From: Bacillus pumilus
Lineage (GTDB): Bacteria; Bacillota; Bacilli; Bacillales; Bacillaceae
Assembly (NCBI RefSeq): GCF_003431975.1
Contig: NZ_CP027116.1
Location: 1,178,001 to 1,242,000 of the forward strand
DNA length: 64,000 bases
Direction: 5' to 3'
Part shown: positions 1-8,046 of the stretch, in pieces
Layout of the letters: each line of letters opens with the position of its first letter
Position numbering within the stretch: position 1 is the first letter of the stretch
Notes under the pieces: model-generated
The model's database searches: none
Told to the model about the DNA's origin: nothing
What the model saw: only the letters and a program-made list of their open reading frames with translations
Translations under genes and position numbers: made by a program

Positions 1-1791
1 CGTTTTTTCGCTGTAATGGAGCTTCTTTCAAGACAGGAAACGGTTGAAGAGATTCATCAAACGACGAAAATCGATCTATTCTTCTTACATGTATTCAAGA
101 ATATGATCACACTCGAACAGGAATTGAAGGAACATGAGGGAACGCTATCCAAAGACACCTTAAAAAAGGTAAAGGAAAAGGGCTTCCTTGATGAAACAAT
201 CGCTCTTCTTACAGGGCATAGTGAAGAGGCCATTAGACAGCTTCGTCAAGAATATGGCATTTCGGCTTCATTTAAAATTGTCGACACATGTGCGGCAGAA
301 TTTGATGCCAAAACGAACTACTTCTATTCGACATACTTTGGCAAAAGTGATGGAGAGTATCAGAAGAAAACAAAACAGCGTGCACTCATCATTGGCTCTG
401 GTCCGATTCGAATTGGGCAGGGAGTCGAGTTTGATTATAGTGCGGTTCATGGCGTTCTTACCCTGCAAAAGCTTGGATTTGAAACCATTATGATGAACAA
501 CAATCCAGAAACGGTCAGTACTGATTATGAGATCGCAGATCGTTTATATTTCGAACCAATTACATTAGAACACATTTTAAATGTGGTGGAAGCAGAGCAA
601 ATTGATTTCGTCATCGTTCAATTTGGCGGGCAGACTGCCATCAACGTAGCAGAAGGCCTAGAAAAAGCCGGTGTCACGTTGCTGGGGACATCCTTTGACA
701 CGCTAGATGCACTGGAAGATCGTGATTTGTTCTATCAGCTTCTTGATGAACTGAATCTTCCTCATGCAAAAGGAGATACAGCTCATTCAAAAGAAGAAGC
801 ACTCACGCATGCCAAAAGCATCGGTTATCCTGTGTTAATTCGCCCATCGTATGTCATTGGCGGAATGGGAATGATAGTTGTCCAGTCAGAAGCGCATTTG
901 ACGTCACTGCTTGACGAGCCAGATCATTTGCCGTACCCGATTTTAATTGATGAATATGTCACTGGAAAAGAAGTTGAAGTGGATCTTATTTCTGACGGGA
1001 AAACGACCTTCATTCCAACGATCGTGGAGCATATTGAGAAAGCGGGCGTCCACTCAGGTGACAGCTTTGCCATTTTACCAAGTGTCTCCGTCAGTGAAGA
1101 CATGAAACAGCAAGTGCATACTGCGTCTGAACAAATAGCAAAGAAATTAGCGTTTAAGGGCATTATGAATATCCAATTTGTGATTAAAGGGGATCAAGCG
1201 CTCGTACTAGAGGTAAATCCGCGGGCAAGTCGAACAGTTCCAGTTGTCAGCAAGATAATGGGCATTGATATGATTCCGATGGCGACTCAATTATTAGCGG
1301 GTGCGACGCTTGCAGAGCTAAACCCTTCAACGAAAAACGAAGGGGGAACAGCGGTCAAATTCCCAGTCTTCTCATCCCATGCCATTCAGGATGTCGACTT
1401 AAAGCTGACACCTGAAATGAAAGCGACAGGAGAAGGCATGTGTGTAGGCAAGAACATCGAAAGTGCGTTGAAAAAAGTGTTTGCGTCAATTTGGCATCAG
1501 AAAGGCAGCCTCTTTATAAAAGGCAGTGACCAATTGGTAGATGAAGCGAAACAAGCAGGCTTTGACGTCTGGACAGACAGTTTTGAAACTTGGCTGCAAC
1601 ACGAAGACAAATCCCTTCATATCCATTTAGGAGAGGATGAAGAGGCAAAAGAGCAGCGTGTAAAAGCACTCACACATGGCGTCCAAGTCCTAACCGAATA
1701 TGAAACAGTTCAAGCATTCCTGCAAGGAAAAAATGGAGATGTATCACCAGTATCGCTCCAAGAATTATACAAAAAGGAAGTGACGGCATGA
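1..1791 (+). CDS. carB: Carbamoyl-phosphate synthase large subunit, arginine-specific (3' part, truncated by the window edge)
   Basis: The large subunit makes carbamoyl phosphate from glutamine-derived ammonia, bicarbonate and two ATP, for citrulline synthesis. The frame is open from base 1, so only the C-terminal ~596 residues of a protein of about 1030 are present. Residues ~1-110 are the end of the oligomerisation domain. The second ATP-grasp synthetase follows, opening with ALIIGSGPIRIGQG and carrying YPVLIRPSYVIGGMGM and EVNPRASRTVPVVSK. The last ~110 residues are the MGS-like allosteric domain. Its stop overlaps the argF start (ATGA), so the two are translationally coupled, and adjacency to argF marks this as the arginine rather than the pyrimidine enzyme. 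Confidence 0.96.
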   Translation, partial: RFFAVMELLSRQETVEEIHQTTKIDLFFLHVFKNMITLEQELKEHEGTLSKDTLKKVKEKGFLDETIALLTGHSEEAIRQLRQEYGISASFKIVDTCAAEFDAKTNYFYSTYFGKSDGEYQKKTKQRALIIGSGPIRIGQGVEFDYSAVHGVLTLQKLGFETIMMNNNPETVSTDYEIADRLYFEPITLEHILNVVEAEQIDFVIVQFGGQTAINVAEGLEKAGVTLLGTSFDTLDALEDRDLFYQLLDELNLPHAKGDTAHSKEEALTHAKSIGYPVLIRPSYVIGGMGMIVVQSEAHLTSLLDEPDHLPYPILIDEYVTGKEVEVDLISDGKTTFIPTIVEHIEKAGVHSGDSFAILPSVSVSEDMKQQVHTASEQIAKKLAFKGIMNIQFVIKGDQALVLEVNPRASRTVPVVSKIMGIDMIPMATQLLAGATLAELNPSTKNEGGTAVKFPVFSSHAIQDVDLKLTPEMKATGEGMCVGKNIESALKKVFASIWHQKGSLFIKGSDQLVDEAKQAGFDVWTDSFETWLQHEDKSLHIHLGEDEEAKEQRVKALTHGVQVLTEYETVQAFLQGKNGDVSPVSLQELYKKEVTA

Positions 1792-2738
1792 GTCAAGTTG
1801 ACGTGCAACCGGCATTATACGGAAAAGACTTTTTATCGTTAAAAGATTTCTCAATCAATGACATTGCCTATTTAATTGAAAAAGCAGAAGAAATGAAACA
1901 AAACCCATATCAAGATTTATTCAAAGGGAAAACATTAGCGATGATTTTTGAAAAATCGTCCACAAGAACCCGTGTATCGTTTGAAGCAGGAATGACGCAG
2001 CTAGGAGGACATGCGCTCTTCCTCAGCTCAAATGATTTGCAAATCGCCAGAGGAGAAACAATCAGTGATACAGCACAGGTACTGTCTGGCTATGTAGATG
2101 GCATTATGATTCGAACCTTTGAACATGAGAAGGTCGAGGAGCTGGCGCAATACGCGTCCATTCCGGTCATCAATGGGCTGACTGACTACTCCCACCCATG
2201 TCAGGCACTAGCTGATTTATTGACAATTAAAGAAGCAAAAGGAACATTAAAAGGAATTAAAGTAGCCTATATTGGGGATGGAAATAACGTGGCTCACTCC
2301 TTGATGGTTGGCTGTGCGCAGCTAGGCTGTGACATTGCCGTTGCATCACCAAAAGGCTATGAACCCCTTCAAGAAGTGACGAGCACGGCACGTGAGTTTG
2401 CAAAACAATCAGGCGCAGAAGTCGTGGTTACGACAGATCCTATCGCGGCTGTCCAAGATGCAGATGTCATTTATTCCGATGTGTTTACAAGCATGGGGCA
2501 GGAAGCAGAAACAGAGAAACGCCTGGCTGAATTTAAAGAATACCAAGTCAATGACGAACTAATGCGTCATGCAGCAAAGGACTATATTTTCCTTCATTGT
2601 CTCCCGGCGCACCGCGGAGAAGAAGTGACGGCAGACATTATTGACGGGCCGCATTCAAAAGTATTTCAGCAGGCAGAAAATCGTCTGCATGTGCAAAAAG
2701 CGTTGATCAAAGAGCTCATGTATCAACAAACCAAATAA
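1788..2738 (+). CDS. argF: Ornithine carbamoyltransferase
   Basis: This cytoplasmic enzyme joins carbamoyl phosphate to ornithine to give citrulline in arginine synthesis. The 316 residues are the usual family length. The carbamoyl-phosphate-binding SSTRTR motif is at residues 57-62, the HPCQALAD motif is central, and the ornithine-loop HCLPAHRGEE is near residue 270. The gene overlaps carB by four bases and is the last gene of the arginine cluster. A strong hairpin with a T-run follows directly. Confidence 0.98.
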   Translation: MSQVDVQPALYGKDFLSLKDFSINDIAYLIEKAEEMKQNPYQDLFKGKTLAMIFEKSSTRTRVSFEAGMTQLGGHALFLSSNDLQIARGETISDTAQVLSGYVDGIMIRTFEHEKVEELAQYASIPVINGLTDYSHPCQALADLLTIKEAKGTLKGIKVAYIGDGNNVAHSLMVGCAQLGCDIAVASPKGYEPLQEVTSTAREFAKQSGAEVVVTTDPIAAVQDADVIYSDVFTSMGQEAETEKRLAEFKEYQVNDELMRHAAKDYIFLHCLPAHRGEEVTADIIDGPHSKVFQQAENRLHVQKALIKELMYQQTK

Positions 2739-2779
2739 ATGCAAAGTCCCTGACTCGTAGGAGCAGGGACTTTTTGCAT
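2739..2779 (+). terminator. Terminator after argF
   Basis: GCAAAGTCCCTG pairs with CAGGGACTTTTTGC around an 11-base loop, followed by T5. It ends the arginine operon. The outer bases (ATGC/GCAT) extend the pairing, so it could also work on the other strand. Confidence 0.9.
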
Positions 2780-2838
2780 AAGGGATAGGAGAGACGTGTG
2801 ACGGGACATAATAACATCATCGAGAAAGGAGGATGGAA

Positions 2839-3018
2839 ATGGGTCAGCAGCATCAGTTTAAATCAGGGAATAAAGCACCAAATAATGGTGTGTACATTGA
2901 GATCGGTGAAACCGGCAGTATGGTGAAAGATCCTTTAAAGATTAAGCTTAAAGCAGGCGACGTCTTTCCGGATAACTCGAACCATAACCGTGTTTGGACT
3001 TACCAGAGAAAACCATAA
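2839..3018 (+). CDS. yjzC: YjzC family small protein
   Basis: This is a 59-residue soluble protein beginning MGQQHQFKSGNKAPNNGVY, which matches YjzC as I remember it from B. subtilis. Its function is not known. The ATG at 2839 is preferred over the one at 2833, because the AAAGGAGG ribosome site ends at 2832 and would touch the earlier codon. The gene stands alone between two terminators. It is rich in Gly, Asn and Lys and has no membrane segment. Confidence 0.88.
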   Translation: MGQQHQFKSGNKAPNNGVYIEIGETGSMVKDPLKIKLKAGDVFPDNSNHNRVWTYQRKP

Positions 3019-3052
3019 GCAATTGACTAAGAGTCGGTTGGAATAAGTCTTT

Positions 3053-3079
3053 AGAGGCATGTGTCATGCCTCTTTTTTC
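3053..3079 (+). terminator. Terminator after yjzC
   Basis: AGAGGCAT and ATGCCTCT pair around a five-base loop and are followed by T6. Confidence 0.85.
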
Positions 3080-3188
3080 TTTATAATAAAAAACAATTAA
3101 GTTCAAATTTTCAAATTAATAGTATGAAAAAAAGAGAATATAAGGTAAAATATGTAATTGTAATTAATTTGTTGAAAGGATTTGTGTG

Positions 3189-4454
3189 ATGGAAAAGACG
3201 AATCTTAGTGAAAGTGTTTGGAATAAACGCTTCACCTCATTATTCATATCAAGACTCATTAAAAACACAGGAGAAAGTTTTGCTTTTACATCCGTCCTTT
3301 GGCTATTAATTTTGAGAGGGGATGGAGCGCTCGGTACAGGACTTCTCCTAGCAGTAACTGTTCTTCCTTCATCTTTGCTAGCCCCAATACTAGGACCTCT
3401 TATGAAAAAGCACCATTTGTCTAAATGGATGTTCGCTTCAGACGTCGTTCGAGCAACAATTGTACTCATTATTCCGTTACTGCATTTTTCGCATCTATTG
3501 CCTCTATGGTTATTGATCTCATTAATGGTGATTCAATCGGCAACAGGTGCAGCATATAATCCAGCCTCTGTAGCGATTTTACCGCAGATTGTTCCAAAGC
3601 ATCTGATTCAAAAAGCAAATGCGATCCTGCAATCTTCTTTTGAGATTGTCGCACTTGCAGCGGTTATGGTGGCAGGTCTCTTGGTCAAATTAATTGGTCC
3701 TGCAGATACACTGCTTATCACCACTGCCTTATTCATCATATCCGGCCTGTTTATTATCGGTGTTAAACTAAAGAAAACCGATGAAGGAAATGCAGCAGGC
3801 ATTAAACAAGCAAAGAATACATATTTGTATAACTTAAAAAGAGGTTTTCTCGTCGTCAAAAATCATCACATTTTATTCGCATTAACGCTGTATTGTATTT
3901 TAATGAATGTCGCCGCAGCTCCGTGGCAGGCGCTATCTGCTGTATACGTAGCAGAAGCACTGCAAAGCGATTCCATGGTGTATTCCATTTTAAGAGGTGT
4001 TGCAGCAGTCGGCGCATTTATGATGGGCTTTGCTCTGGCGAAGGTGAAAATTAAGAGATTTGGTTTGTTCTTTATTGTCGCTGGTATGATTGAAGGGGCT
4101 GCATTCTTTATCACAGGAATGAGTACGTGGCTGCCGGTCGTTTTACTTGCTTCCTTTATATTCGGTGCCGCCGTTAGTGCAATCAATGTGCCGGAAATGG
4201 TCATTATTCAAACGTCTGTCGACCAGGATGATCAGCCGCAAGTATACGCCGTGATCAATGCTTCATCAAATGTTTTTCTTCCGCTTGCGGCTGTTGTATC
4301 AGGCGTTCTGGCAGAAAAATTTGGAGCAGGTCCCGTCATTGCTGGCGGCGGGGTTCTTGAAATTTTATCAGGTATCGCGATTTTCCTGTTTACAGGGCTT
4401 GCGAAAAGCCATTTGACAGCAGACAAACAGAAATCCGAAACCGTCGAGGTGTAG
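3189..4454 (+). CDS. MFS family transporter (drug or metabolite exporter type)
   Basis: The 421-residue integral membrane protein has about twelve hydrophobic segments and the layout of the major facilitator superfamily, resembling exporters of the EntS/macrolide-efflux type. The ATG at 3189 is favoured over the GTG at 3186 because GAAAGGA ends eight bases before it. The substrate cannot be told from sequence. As I recall, this gene is absent between yjzC and yjzD in B. subtilis 168, so it is a lineage-specific insertion or retention. Base use looks like its neighbours, with no transfer signs. It is monocistronic, with a GC-rich terminator behind it. Confidence 0.88.
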   Translation: MEKTNLSESVWNKRFTSLFISRLIKNTGESFAFTSVLWLLILRGDGALGTGLLLAVTVLPSSLLAPILGPLMKKHHLSKWMFASDVVRATIVLIIPLLHFSHLLPLWLLISLMVIQSATGAAYNPASVAILPQIVPKHLIQKANAILQSSFEIVALAAVMVAGLLVKLIGPADTLLITTALFIISGLFIIGVKLKKTDEGNAAGIKQAKNTYLYNLKRGFLVVKNHHILFALTLYCILMNVAAAPWQALSAVYVAEALQSDSMVYSILRGVAAVGAFMMGFALAKVKIKRFGLFFIVAGMIEGAAFFITGMSTWLPVVLLASFIFGAAVSAINVPEMVIIQTSVDQDDQPQVYAVINASSNVFLPLAAVVSGVLAEKFGAGPVIAGGGVLEILSGIAIFLFTGLAKSHLTADKQKSETVEV

Positions 4455-4460
4455 ACGATC

Positions 4461-4490
4461 AAAAACCCCCTGTGGCTACAGGGGGTTTTA
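4461..4490 (+). terminator. Terminator after the MFS gene
   Basis: AAAAACCCCCTGT and ACAGGGGGTTTT pair around GGCT. The symmetric A/T flanks allow action on both strands. Confidence 0.9.
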
Positions 4491-4513
4491 ACGTACCGCT
4501 TTTCGATTAAAAA

Positions 4514-4552
4514 GAAAAAGAGCTAAAATCAACATCATTTTAGCTCTTTTTC
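4514..4552 (-). terminator. Bidirectional terminator between the MFS gene and yjzD
   Basis: AAAAAGAGCTAAAAT and ATTTTAGCTCTTTTT are a near-perfect inverted repeat around CAACATC. It lies just past the yjzD stop and can serve yjzD as well as any read-through from the left. Confidence 0.85.
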
Positions 4553-4571
4553 AGCAGTCATCTCTTACATG

Positions 4572-4766
4572 TTAAGAGTGTTTTGTTGAACTTTCCGTTT
4601 CTTTCATTGGACTTACTTCAGCAAAGATGAATAAAATAACCGTAAACACCACTGCAAGAATAGAAGTCAAAGTAAAGTCATAAGTAGCGCCATTCATCGA
4701 GGCAACGATGTAACCAGCCATATGTGTCAGCAGAAAAGTCCAAATGAGGGTGATAATGTATCGCAT
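4572..4766 (-). CDS. yjzD: YjzD family small membrane protein (DUF2929)
   Basis: The 64-residue protein has two hydrophobic helices, roughly residues 3-23 and 34-52, then a short polar tail rich in Ser, Thr and Glu. Its opening MRYIITLIWTFLLTHMAGY and position match YjzD. The function is unknown. The ribosome site is weak (GGTGGG). It is the only minus-strand gene in the first 7.6 kb. Confidence 0.85.
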   Translation of the reverse strand: MRYIITLIWTFLLTHMAGYIVASMNGATYDFTLTSILAVVFTVILFIFAEVSPMKETESSTKHS

Positions 4767-4977
4767 AATCCCACCGTCCTTTATGTAACAATCTATTGAA
4801 TATCATACCATAGATATGAGTGAGGGGAAAAGACTGTTTTAAGCCTTTATGTGACCATTTTAAGATCTTCTGCTATAAAAATAAAAAGAATTCTTCGTCT
4901 TTAGGGCATTTCCTTATTCCTGCAAGAGTTGTTGTTCATATCATAGAAAGCAGAATCACTGAAAGGAGGCTGGCCAT

Positions 4978-5718
4978 ATGGGTGTAAGCGAACGTTTTTT
5001 TCAGCTCGGTTCCCAGTGGAACGTCATTCACCTTCCTCAAAAACCAAATGGCTTTGGCATTCTTATCCTCGGTGACCGAAATCACTTTGTGCAGGAAAAT
5101 ACATCATTCTGGCTTCAGCACTATGGAAGAAACCAGCTTTTAACTGCCTTAAAGGATGAAGGATATACATTGTTTAATAGTCATCTTCACGGGAATCACT
5201 GGGGATGCGAAGATGCTGTTTTTAGTGCAAAACAGCTCGTTCATCAGACGTTAAAACAAGAAATATTAAACCGAGAAATTCATGTGCTGGCAGAGGGGAT
5301 GGGTGCACTCGTTGCCATGAGCCTTGCAGAAGAGATGCCAGAAGTGCTAAGGTCCATTGCGATGGTGAACCCATGCCTGAATCTCTATGCACAACGAGAA
5401 AGAGAAAAGGAACACAAATTCTTCTATAAACAGCTGATCAAAGAATTAGCGCAAAGCTACGGCTGCTCTGAAAAGGAAGCGGAAACGTACCCGCTCCCAG
5501 CTTGCCCTGTTCATTCTGCTCATGTACCGATCCATATTTGGCAAAGATTAAACGGCGCACCGTATGCATATGAGCTGCATGCAAAGCCTTTTATTGACCA
5601 GCATATGAAGGATTCAGAACATTGTCAGATCGATCTCACCTTGCATATGTTTGATCACCCGAGAAGGATCTTTCAATCCATTCACAAGTTTTATAAATCG
5701 CATGAAAGAGAATTATGA
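4978..5718 (+). CDS. yjaU: YjaU, alpha/beta-hydrolase-like protein of unknown function
   Basis: This 246-residue soluble protein has a strong ribosome site (AAAGGAGG). Its layout is like an alpha/beta hydrolase: [12 protein letters not shown] near residue 28, then [18 protein letters not shown] near residue 103 where the nucleophile elbow should be, and a C-terminal FDHPRRIF. The elbow reads A-E-G-M-G, so the usual Ser of G-x-S-x-G is missing, which suggests a non-catalytic role. It lies directly upstream of yjaV and med, the same order as in B. subtilis. The fold call is inference. Confidence 0.8.
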   Translation: MGVSERFFQLGSQWNVIHLPQKPNGFGILILGDRNHFVQENTSFWLQHYGRNQLLTALKDEGYTLFNSHLHGNHWGCEDAVFSAKQLVHQTLKQEILNREIHVLAEGMGALVAMSLAEEMPEVLRSIAMVNPCLNLYAQREREKEHKFFYKQLIKELAQSYGCSEKEAETYPLPACPVHSAHVPIHIWQRLNGAPYAYELHAKPFIDQHMKDSEHCQIDLTLHMFDHPRRIFQSIHKFYKSHEREL

Positions 5719-5734
5719 TGAATAGGATGATAAC

Positions 5735-5764
5735 AGCCCTTCATAGAAAGGGCTCTTCTTTTTA
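5735..5764 (+). terminator. Terminator after yjaU
   Basis: AGCCCTT pairs with AAGGGCT around a six-base loop, followed by a T-rich run (CTTCTTTTT). Confidence 0.75.
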
Positions 5765-5787
5765 TTCGATAAGCTAAAAAAGGGGAC

Positions 5788-6372
5788 ATGAACATGGAGA
5801 CAGGATTGATCATAGGGGCAGATGAATTTTTTGGCCTAGCGCTGTGTGAATACATGATGAAAGAGGGCATTCAAGTAGATATCACATGTCCGAATGATCA
5901 TACAAAAGAGCAAAAGATGTTATTAGAAGAGCGAATGATGTGGCTCGGCAGAAATGATCTTTTCCGTGTCATTGACCTACAGGATGGAAAAGACACGTAT
6001 GATCTAATCTTTATTCAATCACAGGAACCAGATCAAAGACAGGAAGACATCAAAGCAAGGCAAGGCATCTACCGGATTCTTTGCGAACAACCCGGAGACG
6101 AATCGACCAAACAGGATGTGCCGGCTGTGATTCTTCCTCGCATGTTTGGACCATGGACACTTAAAAAAGAAAGAGCCATGCAAGATGATGAAGCGTTTTT
6201 TGTAGAAGATGTGGCAAAGGATTTGTTCAAGTGGGCAGCGGGAACGAACCGAATAGAAGAAAAGACACATAAATTGAAAGTTAAAAGACAAACGGATGAC
6301 AAACAAGCAGAAGAAATGATCGCAGAATGGAAAAGACAAAACTCAACATTTTTCGACAAAAAGCAAGAATGA
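5788..6372 (+). CDS. yjaV: YjaV, NAD(P)-fold-like protein of unknown function
   Basis: The 194-residue protein opens with METGLIIGADEFFGLALCEYMM, which looks like the first strand and helix of a Rossmann or SDR fold, although the glycine motif is incomplete. The C-terminal third is charged (KKERAMQDDEAFF, then Lys/Glu-rich). Two starts are possible: ATG 5788, only two bases after AGGGG, or ATG 5794 with a normal eight-base gap, so the true protein may be two residues shorter. It sits between yjaU and med. The function is unknown. Confidence 0.78.
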   Translation: MNMETGLIIGADEFFGLALCEYMMKEGIQVDITCPNDHTKEQKMLLEERMMWLGRNDLFRVIDLQDGKDTYDLIFIQSQEPDQRQEDIKARQGIYRILCEQPGDESTKQDVPAVILPRMFGPWTLKKERAMQDDEAFFVEDVAKDLFKWAAGTNRIEEKTHKLKVKRQTDDKQAEEMIAEWKRQNSTFFDKKQE

Positions 6373-6462
6373 TCTTCCATCTTATCTTTTTTCAGTATAA
6401 AATAAACCTATATTTAACATACAGGTTCATGCCTGCATGTGGCAAAGGGAGTTGAACATGGC

Positions 6463-7425
6463 ATGAAGTATCAGCGGCTTGTCATGATCTTTTCGTTCCT
6501 TCTCCTATTATCTGCCTGCTCACAGGCACCTTTAAAAGGACATATTGAGAAGGTGGGTTTACTCGTCCCCGATACAATTAATGATCAAGTTTGGGGAACG
6601 AAAGGTTATAAAGGCTTATTAAATATTCAATCAACATTTGGTGTAGATGTTTATTATAAGGAAGGAATGGTCGACAAAGAGAAAATCGTTGATGCCATTG
6701 AAGAATTCCACAAAAAAGGAGTCAATTTGATTATTGGCCATGGCAATGAATACAGCGAAATTTTCAACTTAATCAGTGAAGATTATCCGAAAACACAATT
6801 TATCACGGTAAATGGAAACAAGCCTCAGGCGGACAATGTCACGAATGTGACGTTTAAAGGAGAAGCGATGGGCTTTTTCGGAGGCATGACAGCAGCGCAT
6901 ATGTCAAAAACAAAAAAGATTGGTATTCTTGCTACATATGATTGGCAAAGCGAAGTAGATGGCTTTATCAAAGGTGCAAAATATCAAGATGAACATGTAC
7001 AAGTGCTGGCTGACTTTGTCGAAAACTGGGATGATGCTGACAAAGCCGTGACGCTCTATCAAAAATTGAAAAAGCAGGGCGTAGATGTTGTGTATCCAGC
7101 AGGTGATGGTTATAATATCCCTGTCATTGAACAAATCAAAGCCGATAATTTATCAGCGATCGGATATGTCACCGATCAATCCAATCTCGGCAGTCATACC
7201 GTCTTAACAAGCACAGTACAGCATGTGGATAAAGCGTACAGTATTATTGCGAAGAAGTTTAATGAAGGCAAGCTAAATGAACAGGATGAGTACTCCTTTG
7301 ACTTTAAAGAAGGAGTGATCGAAATGGGTAAATTTAGTTCCACCATTGACCGTGCTTTTGTGAAAGACATTGAAAGTGATATTGCTTCTTACAAAAAAAC
7401 TGGCAAACTGCCAAATGAAAAGTGA
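6463..7425 (+). CDS. med: Med, positive regulator of comK (lipoprotein, BMP-family fold)
   Basis: Med raises comK expression and so promotes competence in B. subtilis. The start at 6463 gives MKYQRLVMIFSFLLLLSAC, a lipoprotein signal peptide with lipobox LSAC (Cys20). The mature part is a basic-membrane-protein type periplasmic-binding fold with VGLLVPDTINDQVWGTKGYKG, EAMGFFGGMTAAHMSK and VVYPAGDGYNIPVIEQIK, all as in Med. Its 320 residues match the family. The gene is followed 10 bases later by comZ. A two-codon ORF (ATG GCA TGA at 6458-6466) lies at the better spacing from the ribosome site and overlaps the med ATG. Confidence 0.93.
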   Translation: MKYQRLVMIFSFLLLLSACSQAPLKGHIEKVGLLVPDTINDQVWGTKGYKGLLNIQSTFGVDVYYKEGMVDKEKIVDAIEEFHKKGVNLIIGHGNEYSEIFNLISEDYPKTQFITVNGNKPQADNVTNVTFKGEAMGFFGGMTAAHMSKTKKIGILATYDWQSEVDGFIKGAKYQDEHVQVLADFVENWDDADKAVTLYQKLKKQGVDVVYPAGDGYNIPVIEQIKADNLSAIGYVTDQSNLGSHTVLTSTVQHVDKAYSIIAKKFNEGKLNEQDEYSFDFKEGVIEMGKFSSTIDRAFVKDIESDIASYKKTGKLPNEK

Positions 7426-7435
7426 GGATACGACG

Positions 7436-7633
7436 ATGCAGCACGAAAAATCGATGGAGTTTTTACAAATTGCCATGAAATATTTTCCGAAGGCAAAAGA
7501 AGAATTAGATAAAGTAGGTATTCAGCTTGACCCAGAAGCTCTTCAACCGCTTCTATCATTGTTTACATCTGTCATGCAAGAGGCATATGAGCTTGGAAAA
7601 GCAGATGCAGAATCAGAAAAAGCCACAGAATAG
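7436..7633 (+). CDS. comZ: ComZ, negative regulator of comG
   Basis: ComZ is a small protein that lowers expression of the comG DNA-uptake operon in B. subtilis. The start at 7436 gives MQHEKSMEFLQIAMKYFPKA, matching ComZ, and a 65-residue protein of the expected size. It is helical and acidic with no membrane segment. It lies ten bases after med and shares its transcript. The GTGAGGA ribosome site overlaps the med stop. Its own stop is inside the terminator stem. Confidence 0.93.
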   Translation: MQHEKSMEFLQIAMKYFPKAKEELDKVGIQLDPEALQPLLSLFTSVMQEAYELGKADAESEKATE

Positions 7634-7645
7634 TGGCTTTTTTTC
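7619..7645 (+). terminator. Terminator of med-comZ overlapping the comZ stop
   Basis: AAAGCCAC pairs with GTGGCTTT around AGAATA, followed by T7. The comZ TAG is in the hairpin. Confidence 0.85.
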
Positions 7646-7877
7646 ATGATAATTTTTTCTTGAAGGCACTAATCATTGGACCAACATCTTTAAACACAGG
7701 CTTCAGCTCATCGATGGAGTTCATAATGTTTCCAATTTGATTCATGACATGCATGTAGTCAATGGAGTCTTCACTTGAAGATGTCTCCACACGTTCCTCC
7801 TTTGCTTCTGTCTTGCTTTTCTCCTTTTCAAGCGGCTGACCAAACATCATAGCTGAGAAAATATCTTTTTGCGCCAT
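7644..7877 (-). CDS. yjzB: YjzB, small protein of unknown function
   Basis: The 77-residue protein has a hydrophobic, slightly basic start (MAQKDIFSAMMFGQPLEKEK), a charged Glu/Lys/Ser stretch, and a C-terminal helix with IDYMHVMNQIGNIMNSIDELK. It faces comZ tail to tail with stops ten bases apart. Position and the SIDYMHVMNQI block match YjzB. The function is unknown. Confidence 0.8.
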   Translation of the reverse strand: MAQKDIFSAMMFGQPLEKEKSKTEAKEERVETSSSEDSIDYMHVMNQIGNIMNSIDELKPVFKDVGPMISAFKKKLS

Positions 7878-7951
7878 ATCACATGTTCCTTTCTACTAAT
7901 GGTATATCAATACTCTATGAAAAATGTGAGAGGAAAGGTTAGACGTTTGTA

Positions 7952-7980
7952 TTGCCAAGGAGAAAAAAATAAGGTAAAAT
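7952..7980 (+). promoter_or_regulatory. Sigma-A promoter of fabHA-fabF
   Basis: A -35 TTGCCA at 7952-7957, a 17-base spacer and a -10 TAAAAT at 7975-7980 fit vegetative promoters well. The FapR operator begins at the last -10 base, so bound repressor would cover the start site. Confidence 0.8.
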
Positions 7981-7997
7981 TAGTACCAGATACTAAT
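7979..7997 (+). promoter_or_regulatory. FapR operator upstream of fabHA
   Basis: ATTAGTACCAGATACTAAT is a perfect dyad of ATTAGTA and TACTAAT around five bases, matching the FapR consensus TTAGTACCnnnTACTAA as I know it. FapR represses fatty acid genes and is released by malonyl-CoA. Confidence 0.9.
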
Positions 7998-8046
7998 ATA
8001 AGATCACAATATCACATGCTCGTATGAGTAAAAGGAGTCTTATTCA

